Shown here piece after piece: positions 24,459 through 33,746 of a stretch of DNA of 48,324 nucleotides. Position 1 is the first letter of the stretch. Each line of letters opens with the position of its first letter. Under the pieces are notes generated by a model. The model was given only the letters and a program-made list of their open reading frames with translations, was not told where the DNA came from and did no database searches. Position numbers and translations under genes: made by a program. Location: contig NZ_NULG01000038.1 in assembly GCF_002577195.1 (NCBI RefSeq), positions 1-48,324 on the forward strand. Direction: 5' to 3'. Source of the DNA: Bacillus sp. AFS041924. GTDB taxonomy: Bacteria; Bacillota; Bacilli; Bacillales; Bacillaceae_G.

Positions 24459-24532
24459 GCAGCAATAACTCTTTCAATCAACTAGAGGGCGGATTAATTT
24501 CGTTCACTTTATAAATAGAAGGTGTGAGTTAG

Positions 24533-25735
24533 ATGAAGAAACGTATAGGAATGCTCCTATGTTGTTTTTCGCTCATCTTATCTGGCTGTTCCTTAACAAT
24601 AAAGAATGAAGATAAGGTTGTACAAGAGAGCAAAAATAAAAAAGGGGAAGACGCGATTATCCCTCGTTATTCAATTTCAAATGATTACTACAAGACAATA
24701 CTTCCGTTTAAACCTAGTACAACTAGGGGTGCTGTCGTTGCAAATGTCGATAATAGACTTGATATTAATGAATTTGAATTAGGTTTAATGCGAATTGTAC
24801 AAGAGCAATATTCAACAAAAGATTACTTGTATCAAGAAGGACAATTATTAACAAAAAAAACGGTGGAATCTTGGCTGAATAGGAAGTATACTCCTGCACA
24901 ATTTAAAGCAAAACAAGATGCACTTAAAGCAGCTAACTTAAATCCTAAGTCGATCAGGAATGATGGATTGAATCCAATTCAAACGGACACTAAAAACTTA
25001 AGTGAAGATGAAAAAGCTAAACAAGCTCCAATTTTCTTAAACCATATTTTAGAGCAGGATTATCTAAAAAAAGATGGAAATGAAGTGAAAGTTGAAGGAG
25101 TAGCAATTGGTTTAGCGATGAACTCTGTTTATTATTATCAAGAGGAGCATGGCTATCCAAGAGAGCTTAAAATTCCTCAGGATGAAATGTTAAAGCAAGG
25201 GAAAGCAATCGCTCAAGAAATTTTGACTAGATTACGTAAAATGGATGAATTTAAGAATATCCCGATCACTTTTGCTATTTTCCGTCAGCAAAGCCAATCA
25301 TCTGTTGTGCCTGGAAACTATGTTTCAATGACTTCAGTTTCAGGAAATGACTTCACAATAAGCAACTGGGATAAAATAAATGAGAAGTATTATTTATTCC
25401 CATCGGCGGCTGCAACGGCAGATTACCGTGATGATGCAATGAAAATGGTTAATTTTAAATCAGATATAGAAAATTATTTTCCTAATTATACTGGTGTAGT
25501 GGGCACTGGATTTTATAAGGATAATGAATTAATACAACTAAAAATTGATATACCTATGCAATTTTATGGTAAGGCAGAAGTCATAGCCTTTACTCAATAT
25601 GTTGCGGGACTTATGATGGACCATTTCCCTTCATACTTAAAGGTTGAGACAAATATTTTCTCATCAAATGGTCAGGAAGCGCTCATAGTAAAAGAAGTAG
25701 ATGCTAAAGAGCCGAGTGTGCATATTTATAACTAA
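24533..25735 (+). CDS. camS: CamS-family sex pheromone lipoprotein
   Basis: The 400-residue protein has a lipoprotein signal peptide with lipobox LSGC, so it should be lipidated at Cys19 and anchored outside the membrane. The rest fits the CamS family, in which enterococcal and staphylococcal members release a pheromone peptide from the signal sequence. Its role in Bacillus is not established. AGAAGGTG precedes the ATG. It lies 74 nt after ligA, where camS (yerH) is usually found, and a strong terminator follows. Confidence 0.9.
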   Translation: MKKRIGMLLCCFSLILSGCSLTIKNEDKVVQESKNKKGEDAIIPRYSISNDYYKTILPFKPSTTRGAVVANVDNRLDINEFELGLMRIVQEQYSTKDYLYQEGQLLTKKTVESWLNRKYTPAQFKAKQDALKAANLNPKSIRNDGLNPIQTDTKNLSEDEKAKQAPIFLNHILEQDYLKKDGNEVKVEGVAIGLAMNSVYYYQEEHGYPRELKIPQDEMLKQGKAIAQEILTRLRKMDEFKNIPITFAIFRQQSQSSVVPGNYVSMTSVSGNDFTISNWDKINEKYYLFPSAAATADYRDDAMKMVNFKSDIENYFPNYTGVVGTGFYKDNELIQLKIDIPMQFYGKAEVIAFTQYVAGLMMDHFPSYLKVETNIFSSNGQEALIVKEVDAKEPSVHIYN

Positions 25736-25765
25736 AGGGAAGAGGTTTGCTCTTCCTTTTTTTTC
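25734..25765 (+). terminator. Terminator after camS
   Basis: A perfect GGAAGAG/CTCTTCC stem (25738-25744 with 25750-25756), extended by A-T pairs, has a 5-nt loop and is followed by eight T. Confidence 0.9.
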
Positions 25766-25782
25766 TATTATAGGGAAGAATC

Positions 25783-25795
25783 TGTAAGCGTTTCA
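25783..25795 (+). promoter_or_regulatory. cre-like box upstream of the rocA promoter
   Basis: TGTAAGCGTTTCA resembles a CcpA box but is one base shorter than the 14-bp consensus. It lies just upstream of the -35 at 25799. Confidence 0.4.
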
Positions 25796-25798
25796 TAT

Positions 25799-25827
25799 TT
25801 GAAGAATATATAGGAATATTGTATTAT
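25799..25827 (+). promoter_or_regulatory. Sigma-A promoter of the P5C dehydrogenase gene
   Basis: TTGAAG (25799-25804), a 17-bp spacer and TATTAT (25822-25827). The transcript would have a leader of about 105 nt. Confidence 0.6.
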
Positions 25828-25887
25828 GTAATTGTGAGTTTTTTATATAGTAGTTATTCTACTAGCAATTGACTGAAAAATTTGATA

Positions 25888-25901
25888 GAAAAACGTTTAC
25901 A
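25888..25901 (+). promoter_or_regulatory. Second cre-like box in the rocA leader
   Basis: GAAAAACGTTTACA keeps the ACGTTTACA half of a CcpA box. It lies about 55 nt downstream of the inferred transcription start, where a bound repressor could block elongation. Confidence 0.4.
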
Positions 25902-25938
25902 GTTATTGCTATTTTCAATCTAAAGGGGGATTTATTCA

Positions 25939-27486
25939 ATGGTTATACCTTACAAACATGAGCCATTTACAAACTTTGGCTTAGAGGAAAATCAAGAACA
26001 ATACAAACAAGGATTAGCAAAAGTTTCATCTTACTTAGGTGAAAAATATCCGCTAATCATTGGTGGAGAGCGTATCTTTACAGAAGAACAAATCGTATCT
26101 GTAAATCCTTCAAATCATAAAGAAGTAATAGGTTCTGTATCTAAAGCAAGCCGTGACTTAGCTGAAAAAGCTATGCAAATTGCTGATACAACATTTAATA
26201 CATGGAAAAAAGTTAAACCTGAAGTTCGTGCTGACATTTTATTCCGTGCGGCTGCAATTATTCGTCGTCGTAAACACGAATTCTCAGCTTTATTAACAAA
26301 AGAAGCTGGTAAGCCTTGGAACGAAGCAGATGCTGATACAGCTGAAGCAATCGATTTCTTAGAGTTCTACGCTCGTCAAATGTTACAATTAAAAGACGGA
26401 ATTCCTGTTGAAAGCCGTCCTGGTGAATATAACCGTTTCAACTACATTCCATTAGGAGTTGGTGTTGTAATCTCTCCTTGGAACTTCCCATTTGCAATCA
26501 TGGCGGGAACAACTGTAGCTGCTGTAGTAACAGGTAACACTGTACTATTAAAACCAGCAAGTACAACTCCAGTAGTAGCTTACAAATTCTTAGAAGTATT
26601 AGAAGAAGCTGGATTACCAGCAGGTGTTGTAAACTTCGTACCAGGTAGTGGTGCTGAAGTTGGTGACTACTTAGTTGATCACCCACGCACTCGTTTCATC
26701 AGCTTTACTGGTTCTAAAGAAGTAGGTATCCGTATCTATGAGCGTGCTGCAAAAGTTAACCCAGGTCAAATCTGGTTAAAACGTGTTATCGCTGAAATGG
26801 GCGGAAAAGATACAATGGTAATTGATAAAGAAGCTGATTTAGAATTAGCGGCTAAATCAATCGTTGCATCTGCATTCGGTTTCTCTGGTCAAAAATGTTC
26901 AGCATGTTCTCGTGCAGTAATTCACCAAGATGTGTATGATCAAGTTCTTGCTCGTGCAATCGAATTAACAAACGAATTAACAGTTGGAAACCCTGAAGAT
27001 CAATCAACTTACATGGGTCCAGTTAATGACCAAGCTGCTTTCAATAAAGTAATGAGCTACGTACAAATCGGACGCGAAGAAGGCCGTGTAGTAACAGGTG
27101 GAGAAGGAGACGATTCTACTGGTTGGTTCATCAAACCTACAATCGTTGCTGACGTTAAAGAAGATGCACGTTTAATGAAAGAAGAAATCTTTGGACCAGT
27201 TGTAGCATTCTGCAAAGCTAAAGACTTTGATCACGCTTTAGAAATTGCTAACAACACAGAATACGGTTTAACAGGTGCTGTTATTTCTAACAACCGTGCA
27301 AACATCGAAAAAGCACGCGAAGATTTCCACGCTGGTAACTTATACTTCAACCGTGGATGTACTGGTGCGATCGTTGGTTACCAACCATTTGGTGGATTTA
27401 ACATGTCAGGTACTGACTCAAAAGCAGGCGGACCAGACTACTTAGTTCTTCACATGCAAGGTAAAACAACTTCAGAAATGCTTTAA
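25939..27486 (+). CDS. rocA: 1-pyrroline-5-carboxylate dehydrogenase (RocA/PruA type)
   Basis: The enzyme oxidises glutamate semialdehyde/P5C to glutamate with NAD, the last step of proline and arginine breakdown. The 515-residue length equals that of B. subtilis RocA. The catalytic Cys320 lies in [10 protein letters not shown], with the glutamate of AEMGGKD as general base. SPWNFPFAI and FTGSKEVG form the NAD site. The ribosome binding site is AAGGGGGA. Codon use is rich in the C-ending Asn, Tyr and Phe codons seen in highly expressed genes. Promoter and cre-like boxes suggest sigma-A and CcpA control; no -24/-12 site was seen. Confidence 0.95.
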   Translation: MVIPYKHEPFTNFGLEENQEQYKQGLAKVSSYLGEKYPLIIGGERIFTEEQIVSVNPSNHKEVIGSVSKASRDLAEKAMQIADTTFNTWKKVKPEVRADILFRAAAIIRRRKHEFSALLTKEAGKPWNEADADTAEAIDFLEFYARQMLQLKDGIPVESRPGEYNRFNYIPLGVGVVISPWNFPFAIMAGTTVAAVVTGNTVLLKPASTTPVVAYKFLEVLEEAGLPAGVVNFVPGSGAEVGDYLVDHPRTRFISFTGSKEVGIRIYERAAKVNPGQIWLKRVIAEMGGKDTMVIDKEADLELAAKSIVASAFGFSGQKCSACSRAVIHQDVYDQVLARAIELTNELTVGNPEDQSTYMGPVNDQAAFNKVMSYVQIGREEGRVVTGGEGDDSTGWFIKPTIVADVKEDARLMKEEIFGPVVAFCKAKDFDHALEIANNTEYGLTGAVISNNRANIEKAREDFHAGNLYFNRGCTGAIVGYQPFGGFNMSGTDSKAGGPDYLVLHMQGKTTSEML

Positions 27487-27525
27487 TAAATAAGTTAGGC
27501 TTGTCTTATGGACATGCTTTAATAG

Positions 27526-27565
27526 AAGAAACCCACGAAGAAGTATCTTTGTGGGTTTCTTTTTG
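27526..27565 (+). terminator. Terminator after rocA
   Basis: An 11-bp stem (27526-27536 with 27551-27561) carries GAAACCCAC/GTGGGTTTC and is followed by a T run. Confidence 0.85.
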
Positions 27566-27742
27566 TTCTTATTAGATCGGTCATTTATCAAAAAGCTTAG
27601 GTTAAATAGACTTTTGTCTATAGTATGACTAAATATGGAATATTTTTTAAAACATCCTGTTGTTCCGTAAAAAATGTATTCTAGCCATTAGTATAATAGG
27701 TGAAAGGAATTTAATAAAAGCAAGAATAGAGGACTTTTTAGC

Positions 27743-27904
27743 ATGAATCCTAAAAAAAAATTCTTGAAATTCTACGACTTTATTATGTTAATTTTAATTT
27801 TTTGTCTCATGATTACGAGCGCTCTTTTTGTTATGACTAATACTTTACACATATTACATCCAACTAAGCCCTTCTCCATATTATTATGCTATAATTTTAA
27901 GTGA
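27743..27904 (+). CDS. Small membrane protein, 53 residues
   Basis: This frame is short but plausible. It starts ATG at 27743, 10 nt after AGAGG (27728-27732), and ends with TGA at 27902-27904. The product begins MNPKKKFLKFYDF, a positively charged N terminus. One hydrophobic segment follows (about 14-32: IMLILIFCLMITSALFVM), then a short tail. This is the topology of a single-pass membrane protein. I do not recognise a family. It lies between the rocA terminator and a deaminase gene, and its end overlaps that gene's extended -10 promoter. A chance ORF in AT-rich DNA cannot be excluded. Confidence 0.45.
   Translation: MNPKKKFLKFYDFIMLILIFCLMITSALFVMTNTLHILHPTKPFSILLCYNFK
27887..27895 (+). 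promoter_or_regulatory. Extended -10 promoter of the deaminase gene
   Basis: TGCTATAAT, a consensus -10 with a TGn extension and no clear -35. The inferred start is near 27902, about 30 nt before the gene. Confidence 0.55.
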
Positions 27905-27932
27905 TCAATAGTGAACTGAGAGAAGGGATATT

Positions 27933-28460
27933 ATGCAAATTTTACAGAAAATTATTCAATTAGTAGATTCAATTCCATTAGGGACTCGTGATGATTGGGA
28001 TTCTTATTTTTTAGGACAAGCATTTATTACTTCTCTTCGTTCAACATGTGGAAGTAGAAGGGTCGGAGCAGTTATTGTAAGTGATAATAGAATTATTGCT
28101 TCTGGGTATAATGGATATCCAAAGGGAGCTAAGCATTGCATTGATGGTGGATGCCCTCGCTTTGCTGCTCGTCAAGAAGGTTTATTAGATAGTGGCAAAT
28201 ACTCTGATGATTATCCATGTGATGCTTTCCATGCTGAAGAAAATGCAATTTATCAATTAGTGCAATCGGGAATTCAAAAAACGAAAGGTGACAATTGGAC
28301 AATATATTGTACAACTGCGCCGTGTAGGGCTTGTGCGAAAATGATAAATGGCGCGGGCATTACTAGGGTTGTTTATAATGTAGGTTATCCGGATGATTAT
28401 TCAATTGAGTATTTTAAGAAATATGGAATTGAACTAACACGAATACCTTCTGAAAAATAG
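27933..28460 (+). CDS. dCMP deaminase-like zinc-dependent deaminase
   Basis: The 175-residue protein belongs to the cytidine/deoxycytidylate deaminase superfamily. His100 and Glu102 (HAEEN) and Cys131 and Cys134 (PCRAC) form the zinc site and proton shuttle. Further features of dCMP deaminases are S-x-R-x-V-G-A-V-I-V near residue 50 and SGYNGYPKGAKHC. The likely reaction is dCMP to dUMP, but a related substrate is possible. It is not the usual comEB neighbourhood. The start follows AAGGG. It is a single gene followed by a MITE-like repeat. Confidence 0.8.
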   Translation: MQILQKIIQLVDSIPLGTRDDWDSYFLGQAFITSLRSTCGSRRVGAVIVSDNRIIASGYNGYPKGAKHCIDGGCPRFAARQEGLLDSGKYSDDYPCDAFHAEENAIYQLVQSGIQKTKGDNWTIYCTTAPCRACAKMINGAGITRVVYNVGYPDDYSIEYFKKYGIELTRIPSEK

Positions 28461-28511
28461 TAAATTCAATTTTAAACAAACGTTTGATTTGTTTTTATAG
28501 TTTTAAAATTT

Positions 28512-28663
28512 CAGTGTGTAAATAGATTTGATTTCAGACTGATTGAAGATGTTTGTCTTTCGAAGTGTAAGGTCGGACCTGGAACATGATTACCTTTAGA
28601 GGTATTGAACATTGGTCATTCCGGCGAAACTAAGAAGAAAGCGAACGTTTTTTTGACGGTCTG
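28512..28663 (-). mobile_element. MITE-like element (copy B), inverted relative to copy A
   Basis: A 152-bp noncoding unit matches copy A (18715-18877) on the opposite strand. Shared blocks on the plus strand are CAGTGTGTA (28512-28520), TTGTCTTTCGA (28553-28563), GGCGAA (28623-28628) and GAAGAAAGCGAACG (28634-28647). The last two have the same spacing as in copy A. Ends are CAG...CTG, and AAATTT abuts both ends as a possible target duplication, though AT-rich flanks make that weak. The middle is strongly diverged. Confidence 0.55.
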
Positions 28664-28702
28664 AAATTTTTTTATTTATTTTAATTGGATTTAAGTGGAA
28701 TG

Positions 28703-28732
28703 TTGCCCGACACATGGGAAATTTGGTATTAT
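28703..28732 (+). promoter_or_regulatory. Promoter of gatCAB
   Basis: TTGCCC (28703-28708), an 18-bp spacer and TATTAT (28727-28732), with a TG extension of the -10. Confidence 0.55.
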
Positions 28733-28775
28733 CAGTATATTGTATGTTGTGCGAATAATATGGAGGTGCATATAA

Positions 28776-29066
28776 ATGTCAAAAATTACAATGGAGCAAG
28801 TTAAGCACGTTGCTCATTTAGCGCGTTTAGCGGTGACTGAAGAAGAAGCAGAGAAGTTTTCAAAACAACTTGGAGCAATTTTAGATTTTGCTGAGCAGTT
28901 AGGTGAACTTGATACAACAAATGTGAAACCAACTACACATGTTCTAAAAATGCGTAATGTATTACGTAAAGATGAGCCTGGTAAAGGTTTACCAATTGAA
29001 GAGGTACTGAAAAATGCACCAGACCACAAAGATGGACAAGTTAAAGTACCGTCAATATTGGATTAA
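28776..29066 (+). CDS. gatC: Asp/Glu-tRNA amidotransferase subunit C
   Basis: GatC is the small subunit that holds GatA and GatB together. The 96-residue protein has the family start I-T[13 protein letters not shown] and the central [15 protein letters not shown] segment. TGGAGGTG precedes the ATG. It is the first gene of gatCAB, which makes Gln-tRNA (and, in species lacking AsnRS, Asn-tRNA) from mischarged tRNA. Confidence 0.95.
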   Translation: MSKITMEQVKHVAHLARLAVTEEEAEKFSKQLGAILDFAEQLGELDTTNVKPTTHVLKMRNVLRKDEPGKGLPIEEVLKNAPDHKDGQVKVPSILD

Positions 29067-29080
29067 GGGGGGGAATTAGA

Positions 29081-30535
29081 ATGTCATTATTTGAATATAC
29101 AGTTTCAGAATTACATAGCAAATTAAAAACAAAAGAGATTAAAGTAGAAGAATTAGTAAATGAATCTTATGAGCGAATTTCTGCAGTTGATGGTGAAGTA
29201 AAATCATTTTTAACTTTAAATGAAGAAAAAGCGCGTCTACAAGCAAAAGCACTTGATGAAAAACCTTGGGATGAGACTCGTGGAATCCTTGCTGGTATGC
29301 CTATTGGTGTAAAAGATAATATTGTTACAAAAGGACTTCGTACTACTTGTGCGAGTAAAATTCTTGAGAATTTCAATCCAATTTATGATGCGACAGTTGT
29401 AACGAAATTAGCACAAGCTGAAAGCATCACGATCGGAAAATTAAATATGGATGAATTTGCAATGGGTTCATCAAATGAAAATTCTGCTTTCGGTGGTACT
29501 CGTAACCCTTGGAATACTGAGTATGTACCTGGTGGAAGTAGTGGTGGATCTGCAGCATCAGTTGCTGCTGGAGAAGTATTATTCTCTTTAGGTTCTGACA
29601 CAGGTGGTTCAATCCGTCAGCCAGCTTCATTCTGTGGGGTTGTTGGTTTAAAACCTACATATGGTCGTGTATCTCGTTCTGGATTAGTAGCATTTGCTTC
29701 TTCTTTAGATCAAATTGGTCCAATTACTAGAAACGTAGAAGATAATGCACTATTATTACAAGCAATCTCAGGATTAGATGCAAGTGATTCAACTTCAGCA
29801 AATGTAGAAGTTCCTTCATTTGTGCAGAGCTTAACAGGTGATGTAAAAGGTCTTCGTATTGCTGTTCCTAAAGAATATTTAGGTGAAGGAGTAGGAGAAG
29901 AAGCTCGTGCATCTGTAATGGCTTCCTTAAAATTATTAGAAAGCTTAGGTGCAACTTGGGAAGAGGTTTCATTACCACATTCTAAATATGCATTAGCTAC
30001 ATATTACTTAATTTCTTCATCAGAAGCATCAGCTAACCTAGCACGTTTTGACGGTATTCGTTATGGTCACCGTGCAGCGGATGTAGAGAACTTAATTGAT
30101 CTTTATAAGAAAACAAGAGCTGAAGGCTTTGGTGATGAAGTAAAACGCCGTATCATGTTAGGTACTTATGCATTAAGTTCTGGTTACTATGACGCTTACT
30201 ATAAAAAGGCGCAACAAGTACGTACATTAATCAAAGAAGATTTCGAGAAAGTATTTGAAAACTATGATGTTATTATTGGACCAACTACGCCAACTCCTGC
30301 ATTTAAAGTAGGAGAAAAAGTAAGTGATCCAATGACAATGTACGCAAATGATATTTTAACAATTCCGATTAACTTAGCTGGTGTTCCTGCCATTTCTGTT
30401 CCTTGTGGTTTCCATAATGGTTTACCATTAGGATTACAAATTATCGGTAAACATTTTGATGAGTCTACTATTTACAAAGTTGCTCATGCATACGAGCAAG
30501 CAACAGACTTTACAAAACAAAGACCACAACTATAA
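29081..30535 (+). CDS. gatA: Asp/Glu-tRNA amidotransferase subunit A
   Basis: GatA is the glutaminase subunit and passes ammonia to GatB. The 484-residue amidase-signature protein has the Lys78-Ser153-Ser177 triad: [17 protein letters not shown] and [18 protein letters not shown]-rich site (GGGGGG) lies 7 nt before the ATG. Length is normal. It lies 14 nt after gatC and 15 nt before gatB. Confidence 0.97.
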   Translation: MSLFEYTVSELHSKLKTKEIKVEELVNESYERISAVDGEVKSFLTLNEEKARLQAKALDEKPWDETRGILAGMPIGVKDNIVTKGLRTTCASKILENFNPIYDATVVTKLAQAESITIGKLNMDEFAMGSSNENSAFGGTRNPWNTEYVPGGSSGGSAASVAAGEVLFSLGSDTGGSIRQPASFCGVVGLKPTYGRVSRSGLVAFASSLDQIGPITRNVEDNALLLQAISGLDASDSTSANVEVPSFVQSLTGDVKGLRIAVPKEYLGEGVGEEARASVMASLKLLESLGATWEEVSLPHSKYALATYYLISSSEASANLARFDGIRYGHRAADVENLIDLYKKTRAEGFGDEVKRRIMLGTYALSSGYYDAYYKKAQQVRTLIKEDFEKVFENYDVIIGPTTPTPAFKVGEKVSDPMTMYANDILTIPINLAGVPAISVPCGFHNGLPLGLQIIGKHFDESTIYKVAHAYEQATDFTKQRPQL

Positions 30536-30550
30536 GGAGGCGCGGGAAAG

Positions 30551-31981
30551 ATGAATTTTGAAACGATAATTGGTTTAGAAGTGCACGTAGAATTAAAAAC
30601 AAAATCAAAAATCTTCTCACCAAGCCCTAATGCGTTTGGTGCAGATCCAAATACTAACACTGGTGTAATCGATTTAGGCTACCCAGGTGTGTTACCAGTA
30701 TTAAATGAAGAAGCTGTAAACTTTGGTATGAAAGCTGCAATGGCACTAAATTGTGAAATTGCAACTGAAACAAAATTTGACCGTAAAAACTACTTCTATC
30801 CTGATAATCCAAAAGCTTACCAAATCTCTCAATTTGATAAACCAATTGGAGAAAATGGTTGGATTGAAATCGAAGTAGGTGGCAAAAAGAAACGTATCGG
30901 TATTACGCGCGTTCATTTAGAAGAGGATGCTGGAAAATTAAATCATACGGATGAAGGTTATTCTTTAGTAGACTTTAACCGTCAAGGAACTCCATTAATT
31001 GAAATCGTTTCTGAGCCAGATATGAGAACTCCTGAAGAGGCTTATGCATACTTAGAAAAACTTAAGTCAATTATTCAATTCACTGGCGTTTCTGACGTGA
31101 AAATGGAAGAAGGCTCTCTTCGTTGTGATGCAAACATCTCATTACGTCCATTTGGACAAGAGAAGTTTGGTACGAAATCAGAGTTAAAGAACTTAAACTC
31201 GTTTGCTTTCGTGCAAAAAGGTTTAGAGCATGAGCAAGTTCGTCAAGAAAAAGTATTATTATCTGGTGGAATCATCCAACAAGAAACACGTCGTTACGAT
31301 GAGGCTACAAAAACTACCATCCTAATGCGTGTAAAAGAAGGATCAGATGATTATCGTTACTTCCCAGAGCCAGACTTAGTTGAATTATACATTGATGACG
31401 AGTGGAAAGAACGTGTTCGTAATAGTATTCCGGAGCTTCCAGATGCTCGTCAAAAACGATATGTAGAACAACTTGGCTTACCTGCATATGATGCGATGGT
31501 ATTAACTTTAACAAAAGAAATGTCTGATTTCTTCGACGCTACTGTAAATAATGGTGCTGATGCAAAATTAGCGTCTAACTGGTTAATGGGTGAAGTTTCA
31601 GCATACTTAAATAAATCTCAAAAAGATTTCCATGAAGTAGCTTTAACACCTGAAAACTTAGCTAGCATGCTTAAATTAATTACAGACGGCACAATCTCGT
31701 CTAAAATTGCGAAAAAGGTATTCACTGAGCTAATCGAAAACGGTGGAGACCCGAATGAAATTGTAAAAGCTAAAGGTTTAGTACAATTGTCTGATGAAGG
31801 TGCTCTTCGCACAATCGTTATTGAAACACTTGATGCGAATCCACAATCAATTGAAGACTTTAAAAATGGTAAGGACCGTGCTATTGGTTTCCTTGTTGGT
31901 CAAATGATGAAAGCAACTAAGGGTCAAGCTAACCCACCATTATTAAATAAGATTTTAATGGAAGAAATTCAAAAAAGATAA
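30551..31981 (+). CDS. gatB: Asp/Glu-tRNA amidotransferase subunit B
   Basis: GatB activates the mischarged aminoacyl-tRNA with ATP and amidates it. The 476-residue protein has the N-terminal [10 protein letters not shown] motif, [26 protein letters not shown] and the C-terminal tRNA-binding YqeY-like tail (about 400-476). AAGGAGG lies in the gap after gatA. A terminator follows. Confidence 0.97.
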   Translation: MNFETIIGLEVHVELKTKSKIFSPSPNAFGADPNTNTGVIDLGYPGVLPVLNEEAVNFGMKAAMALNCEIATETKFDRKNYFYPDNPKAYQISQFDKPIGENGWIEIEVGGKKKRIGITRVHLEEDAGKLNHTDEGYSLVDFNRQGTPLIEIVSEPDMRTPEEAYAYLEKLKSIIQFTGVSDVKMEEGSLRCDANISLRPFGQEKFGTKSELKNLNSFAFVQKGLEHEQVRQEKVLLSGGIIQQETRRYDEATKTTILMRVKEGSDDYRYFPEPDLVELYIDDEWKERVRNSIPELPDARQKRYVEQLGLPAYDAMVLTLTKEMSDFFDATVNNGADAKLASNWLMGEVSAYLNKSQKDFHEVALTPENLASMLKLITDGTISSKIAKKVFTELIENGGDPNEIVKAKGLVQLSDEGALRTIVIETLDANPQSIEDFKNGKDRAIGFLVGQMMKATKGQANPPLLNKILMEEIQKR

Positions 31982-31990
31982 GTATCTAAA

Positions 31991-32025
31991 AAAAACTACG
32001 GGCATTATTACGCTCGTAGTTTTTT
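31991..32025. terminator. Terminator after gatB, probably bidirectional
   Basis: A 13-bp stem (31991-32003 with 32012-32024) with one G-T pair has A and T runs at its base. It also lies just after the end of the minus-strand transporter remnant. Confidence 0.85.
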
Positions 32026-32029
32026 GTGG

Positions 32030-32497
32030 TTAAAATGCATCAATAATATTGTTTGCTTGGTGGTGCATACAAATGGATATCCATTTCACTGTTGGATCAT
32101 TATATAATCCAGATAAATGGATTAATAAAGAGAAGCAAAAAGTACCAATTATATTCCCTAAGTAAGTTATAAGCCATAAATGAAACACTTCTGGCCACTT
32201 CATTTTTCCTCTAATAGCAGTAAAGGCAAAATAAAATATGTTTCCTACGAAAAGGTCAGTACCTCCGTATGCGATGAGGAGAATGGCTACACCAAATGTG
32301 ATCGCAGCCATAGGAAAGGCAAAAAGTGAGTGTTCATTAAAAAAATTGCTTGATTTAAATGCTACAATCACTCCGAAGCCTATGAATATACTAGCCATTA
32401 TTGCTCTTAATAAAAAACGAAAAATGCTCTCACGGTATACTTTTAACTTCTTTAATGCAAAATGCTCTACATTCACTAACGGTTTGTTTTCCATCAT
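32030..32497 (-). pseudogene. Truncated formate/nitrite transporter (FNT) gene
   Basis: From the ATG at 32497 this frame gives 155 residues. It matches the N-terminal half of FNT transporters such as B. subtilis YwcJ: an A-L-K-K N-terminal stretch, AIMASIFIGFGVIVAFKSS, F-P-M-A-A-I-T-F-G, AYGGTDLFVGN and Y-L-G-N-I-I-G. Full members have about 250-280 residues and six membrane helices. Here the frame stops after about three or four, at the gatB terminator, so the C-terminal half is lost. AAGGATT lies before the ATG at 32497; the in-frame TTG at 32503 is too close to it. A functional half-protein seems unlikely. Confidence 0.75.
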
Positions 32498-32608
32498 TAT
32501 CAATCCTTAATTCTACTTTAATGTGTTTATCATCAATATGTACTATAATGATTAAGTTGTTCAAAACGATTGAAAATATAACAGATAAACGAATGTAATT
32601 TAAATTTA

Positions 32609-32622
32609 ATACAATATTGTAT
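32609..32622. promoter_or_regulatory. Perfect 14-bp palindrome between the FNT remnant and dgkB
   Basis: ATACAATATTGTAT lies in the divergent intergenic region. It has the size and symmetry of a dimer operator. It may belong to the former transporter promoter or to dgkB. Confidence 0.4.
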
Positions 32623-32749
32623 GAATAATTCGTGTTTGAACCCCCTTTAGAAAGGGAAAAATAGATAAGTAAATGGAAAAAGTTTACTATAAAAACTTTT
32701 TAGGTTAGGATATAAGTTAGAGAACTTAAATAAATAAGTAGGATGGTTA

Positions 32750-33634
32750 ATGATGAAACGTGCTAGAATAATCTATAACCCTACTTCTGGTCGTGAAGTT
32801 TTTAAGAAAAAGCTTCCTGATGTGTTGCAATTGTTTGAACAAGCTGGGTATGAGACCTCTTGTCATGCAACAACTGGAGCAGGTGATGCGACAATCGCAG
32901 CAAGAGAAGCATGTGAACGTAAATTTGATTTAGTTGTAGCTTGCGGTGGAGATGGAACACTTAATGAAGTCATTAGTGGTTTGGCAGAACAAGAGTATCG
33001 ACCAAAGTTAGGATTAATCCCAGTTGGGACAACAAATGATTTTGCTAGAGCAATTGGTGTAAATGTTTCAATTATGGAAGCGGCTGAAGTCATAACAAAT
33101 GGACAAACTGTACCACTTGATATTGGTAGGGTAGACGATAAATACTTTGTAAATATTTTAGCTGCCGGTAAAATTACAGAATTAACGTATGAAGTACCTA
33201 GCAAATTAAAAACAATGTTAGGACAACTAGCATATTATTTAAAAGGGATTGAAATGCTACCAAGAGTTAAGCCTACTCGATTAAAAATTGAGTATGATGG
33301 CAAAGTCTTTGATGAGGAAGCTTTTTTGTTCTTATTATCGAATACAAACTCCGTTGGCGGTTTTGAAAAAATTGCACCAGAGGCAAGTATTAATGACGGA
33401 CAATTTGACTTATTAGTATTAAAGAAATCAAATATAGCCGAAATCATCAAAGTATGTGCTCAGTTATTAAGAGGTCAACATGTACAAAATGAACATGTTC
33501 TTTATACTAGAGCAAGTCATTTGAAAATTATGTCTGATGATAAACTACTATTAAACATTGATGGAGAGTATGGTGGAGAAACACCATGTACTGTTGATAT
33601 GCTTTACAACCATCTAGAAATCTTTGTACCATAA
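32750..33634 (+). CDS. dgkB: Diacylglycerol kinase DgkB
   Basis: DgkB phosphorylates diacylglycerol from lipoteichoic acid synthesis back to phosphatidic acid. The 294-residue protein starts MMKRARIIYNPTSGRE, close to B. subtilis DgkB, and has the catalytic GGDGTLNEVISGL, PVGTTNDFARA and LNIDGEYGG motifs. The start follows AGGATGG; either of two adjacent ATG codons may be used. It is placed before rlmCD as in other Bacillaceae. Confidence 0.95.
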   Translation: MMKRARIIYNPTSGREVFKKKLPDVLQLFEQAGYETSCHATTGAGDATIAAREACERKFDLVVACGGDGTLNEVISGLAEQEYRPKLGLIPVGTTNDFARAIGVNVSIMEAAEVITNGQTVPLDIGRVDDKYFVNILAAGKITELTYEVPSKLKTMLGQLAYYLKGIEMLPRVKPTRLKIEYDGKVFDEEAFLFLLSNTNSVGGFEKIAPEASINDGQFDLLVLKKSNIAEIIKVCAQLLRGQHVQNEHVLYTRASHLKIMSDDKLLLNIDGEYGGETPCTVDMLYNHLEIFVP

Positions 33635-33663
33635 TAAGTGAAATAGTAGTAAATACTTGTAAA

Positions 33664-33697
33664 AGTAACCACGGTAGTTAACGTGGTTATTTATTTT
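33664..33697 (+). terminator. Terminator after dgkB
   Basis: An 8-bp stem TAACCACG/CGTGGTTA (33666-33673 with 33682-33689) is followed by a T-rich tract. Confidence 0.7.
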
Positions 33698-33746
33698 GTA
33701 TAATAAATAAATGGTTTAATAAAGGGTTGAAAGGTAGGTAAGGGAC

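Noticed and set aside
32238-32598. Plus-strand ORFs opposite and beyond the transporter remnant
   Set aside because: They are shadows of the minus-strand gene or AT-rich frames without ribosome sites.
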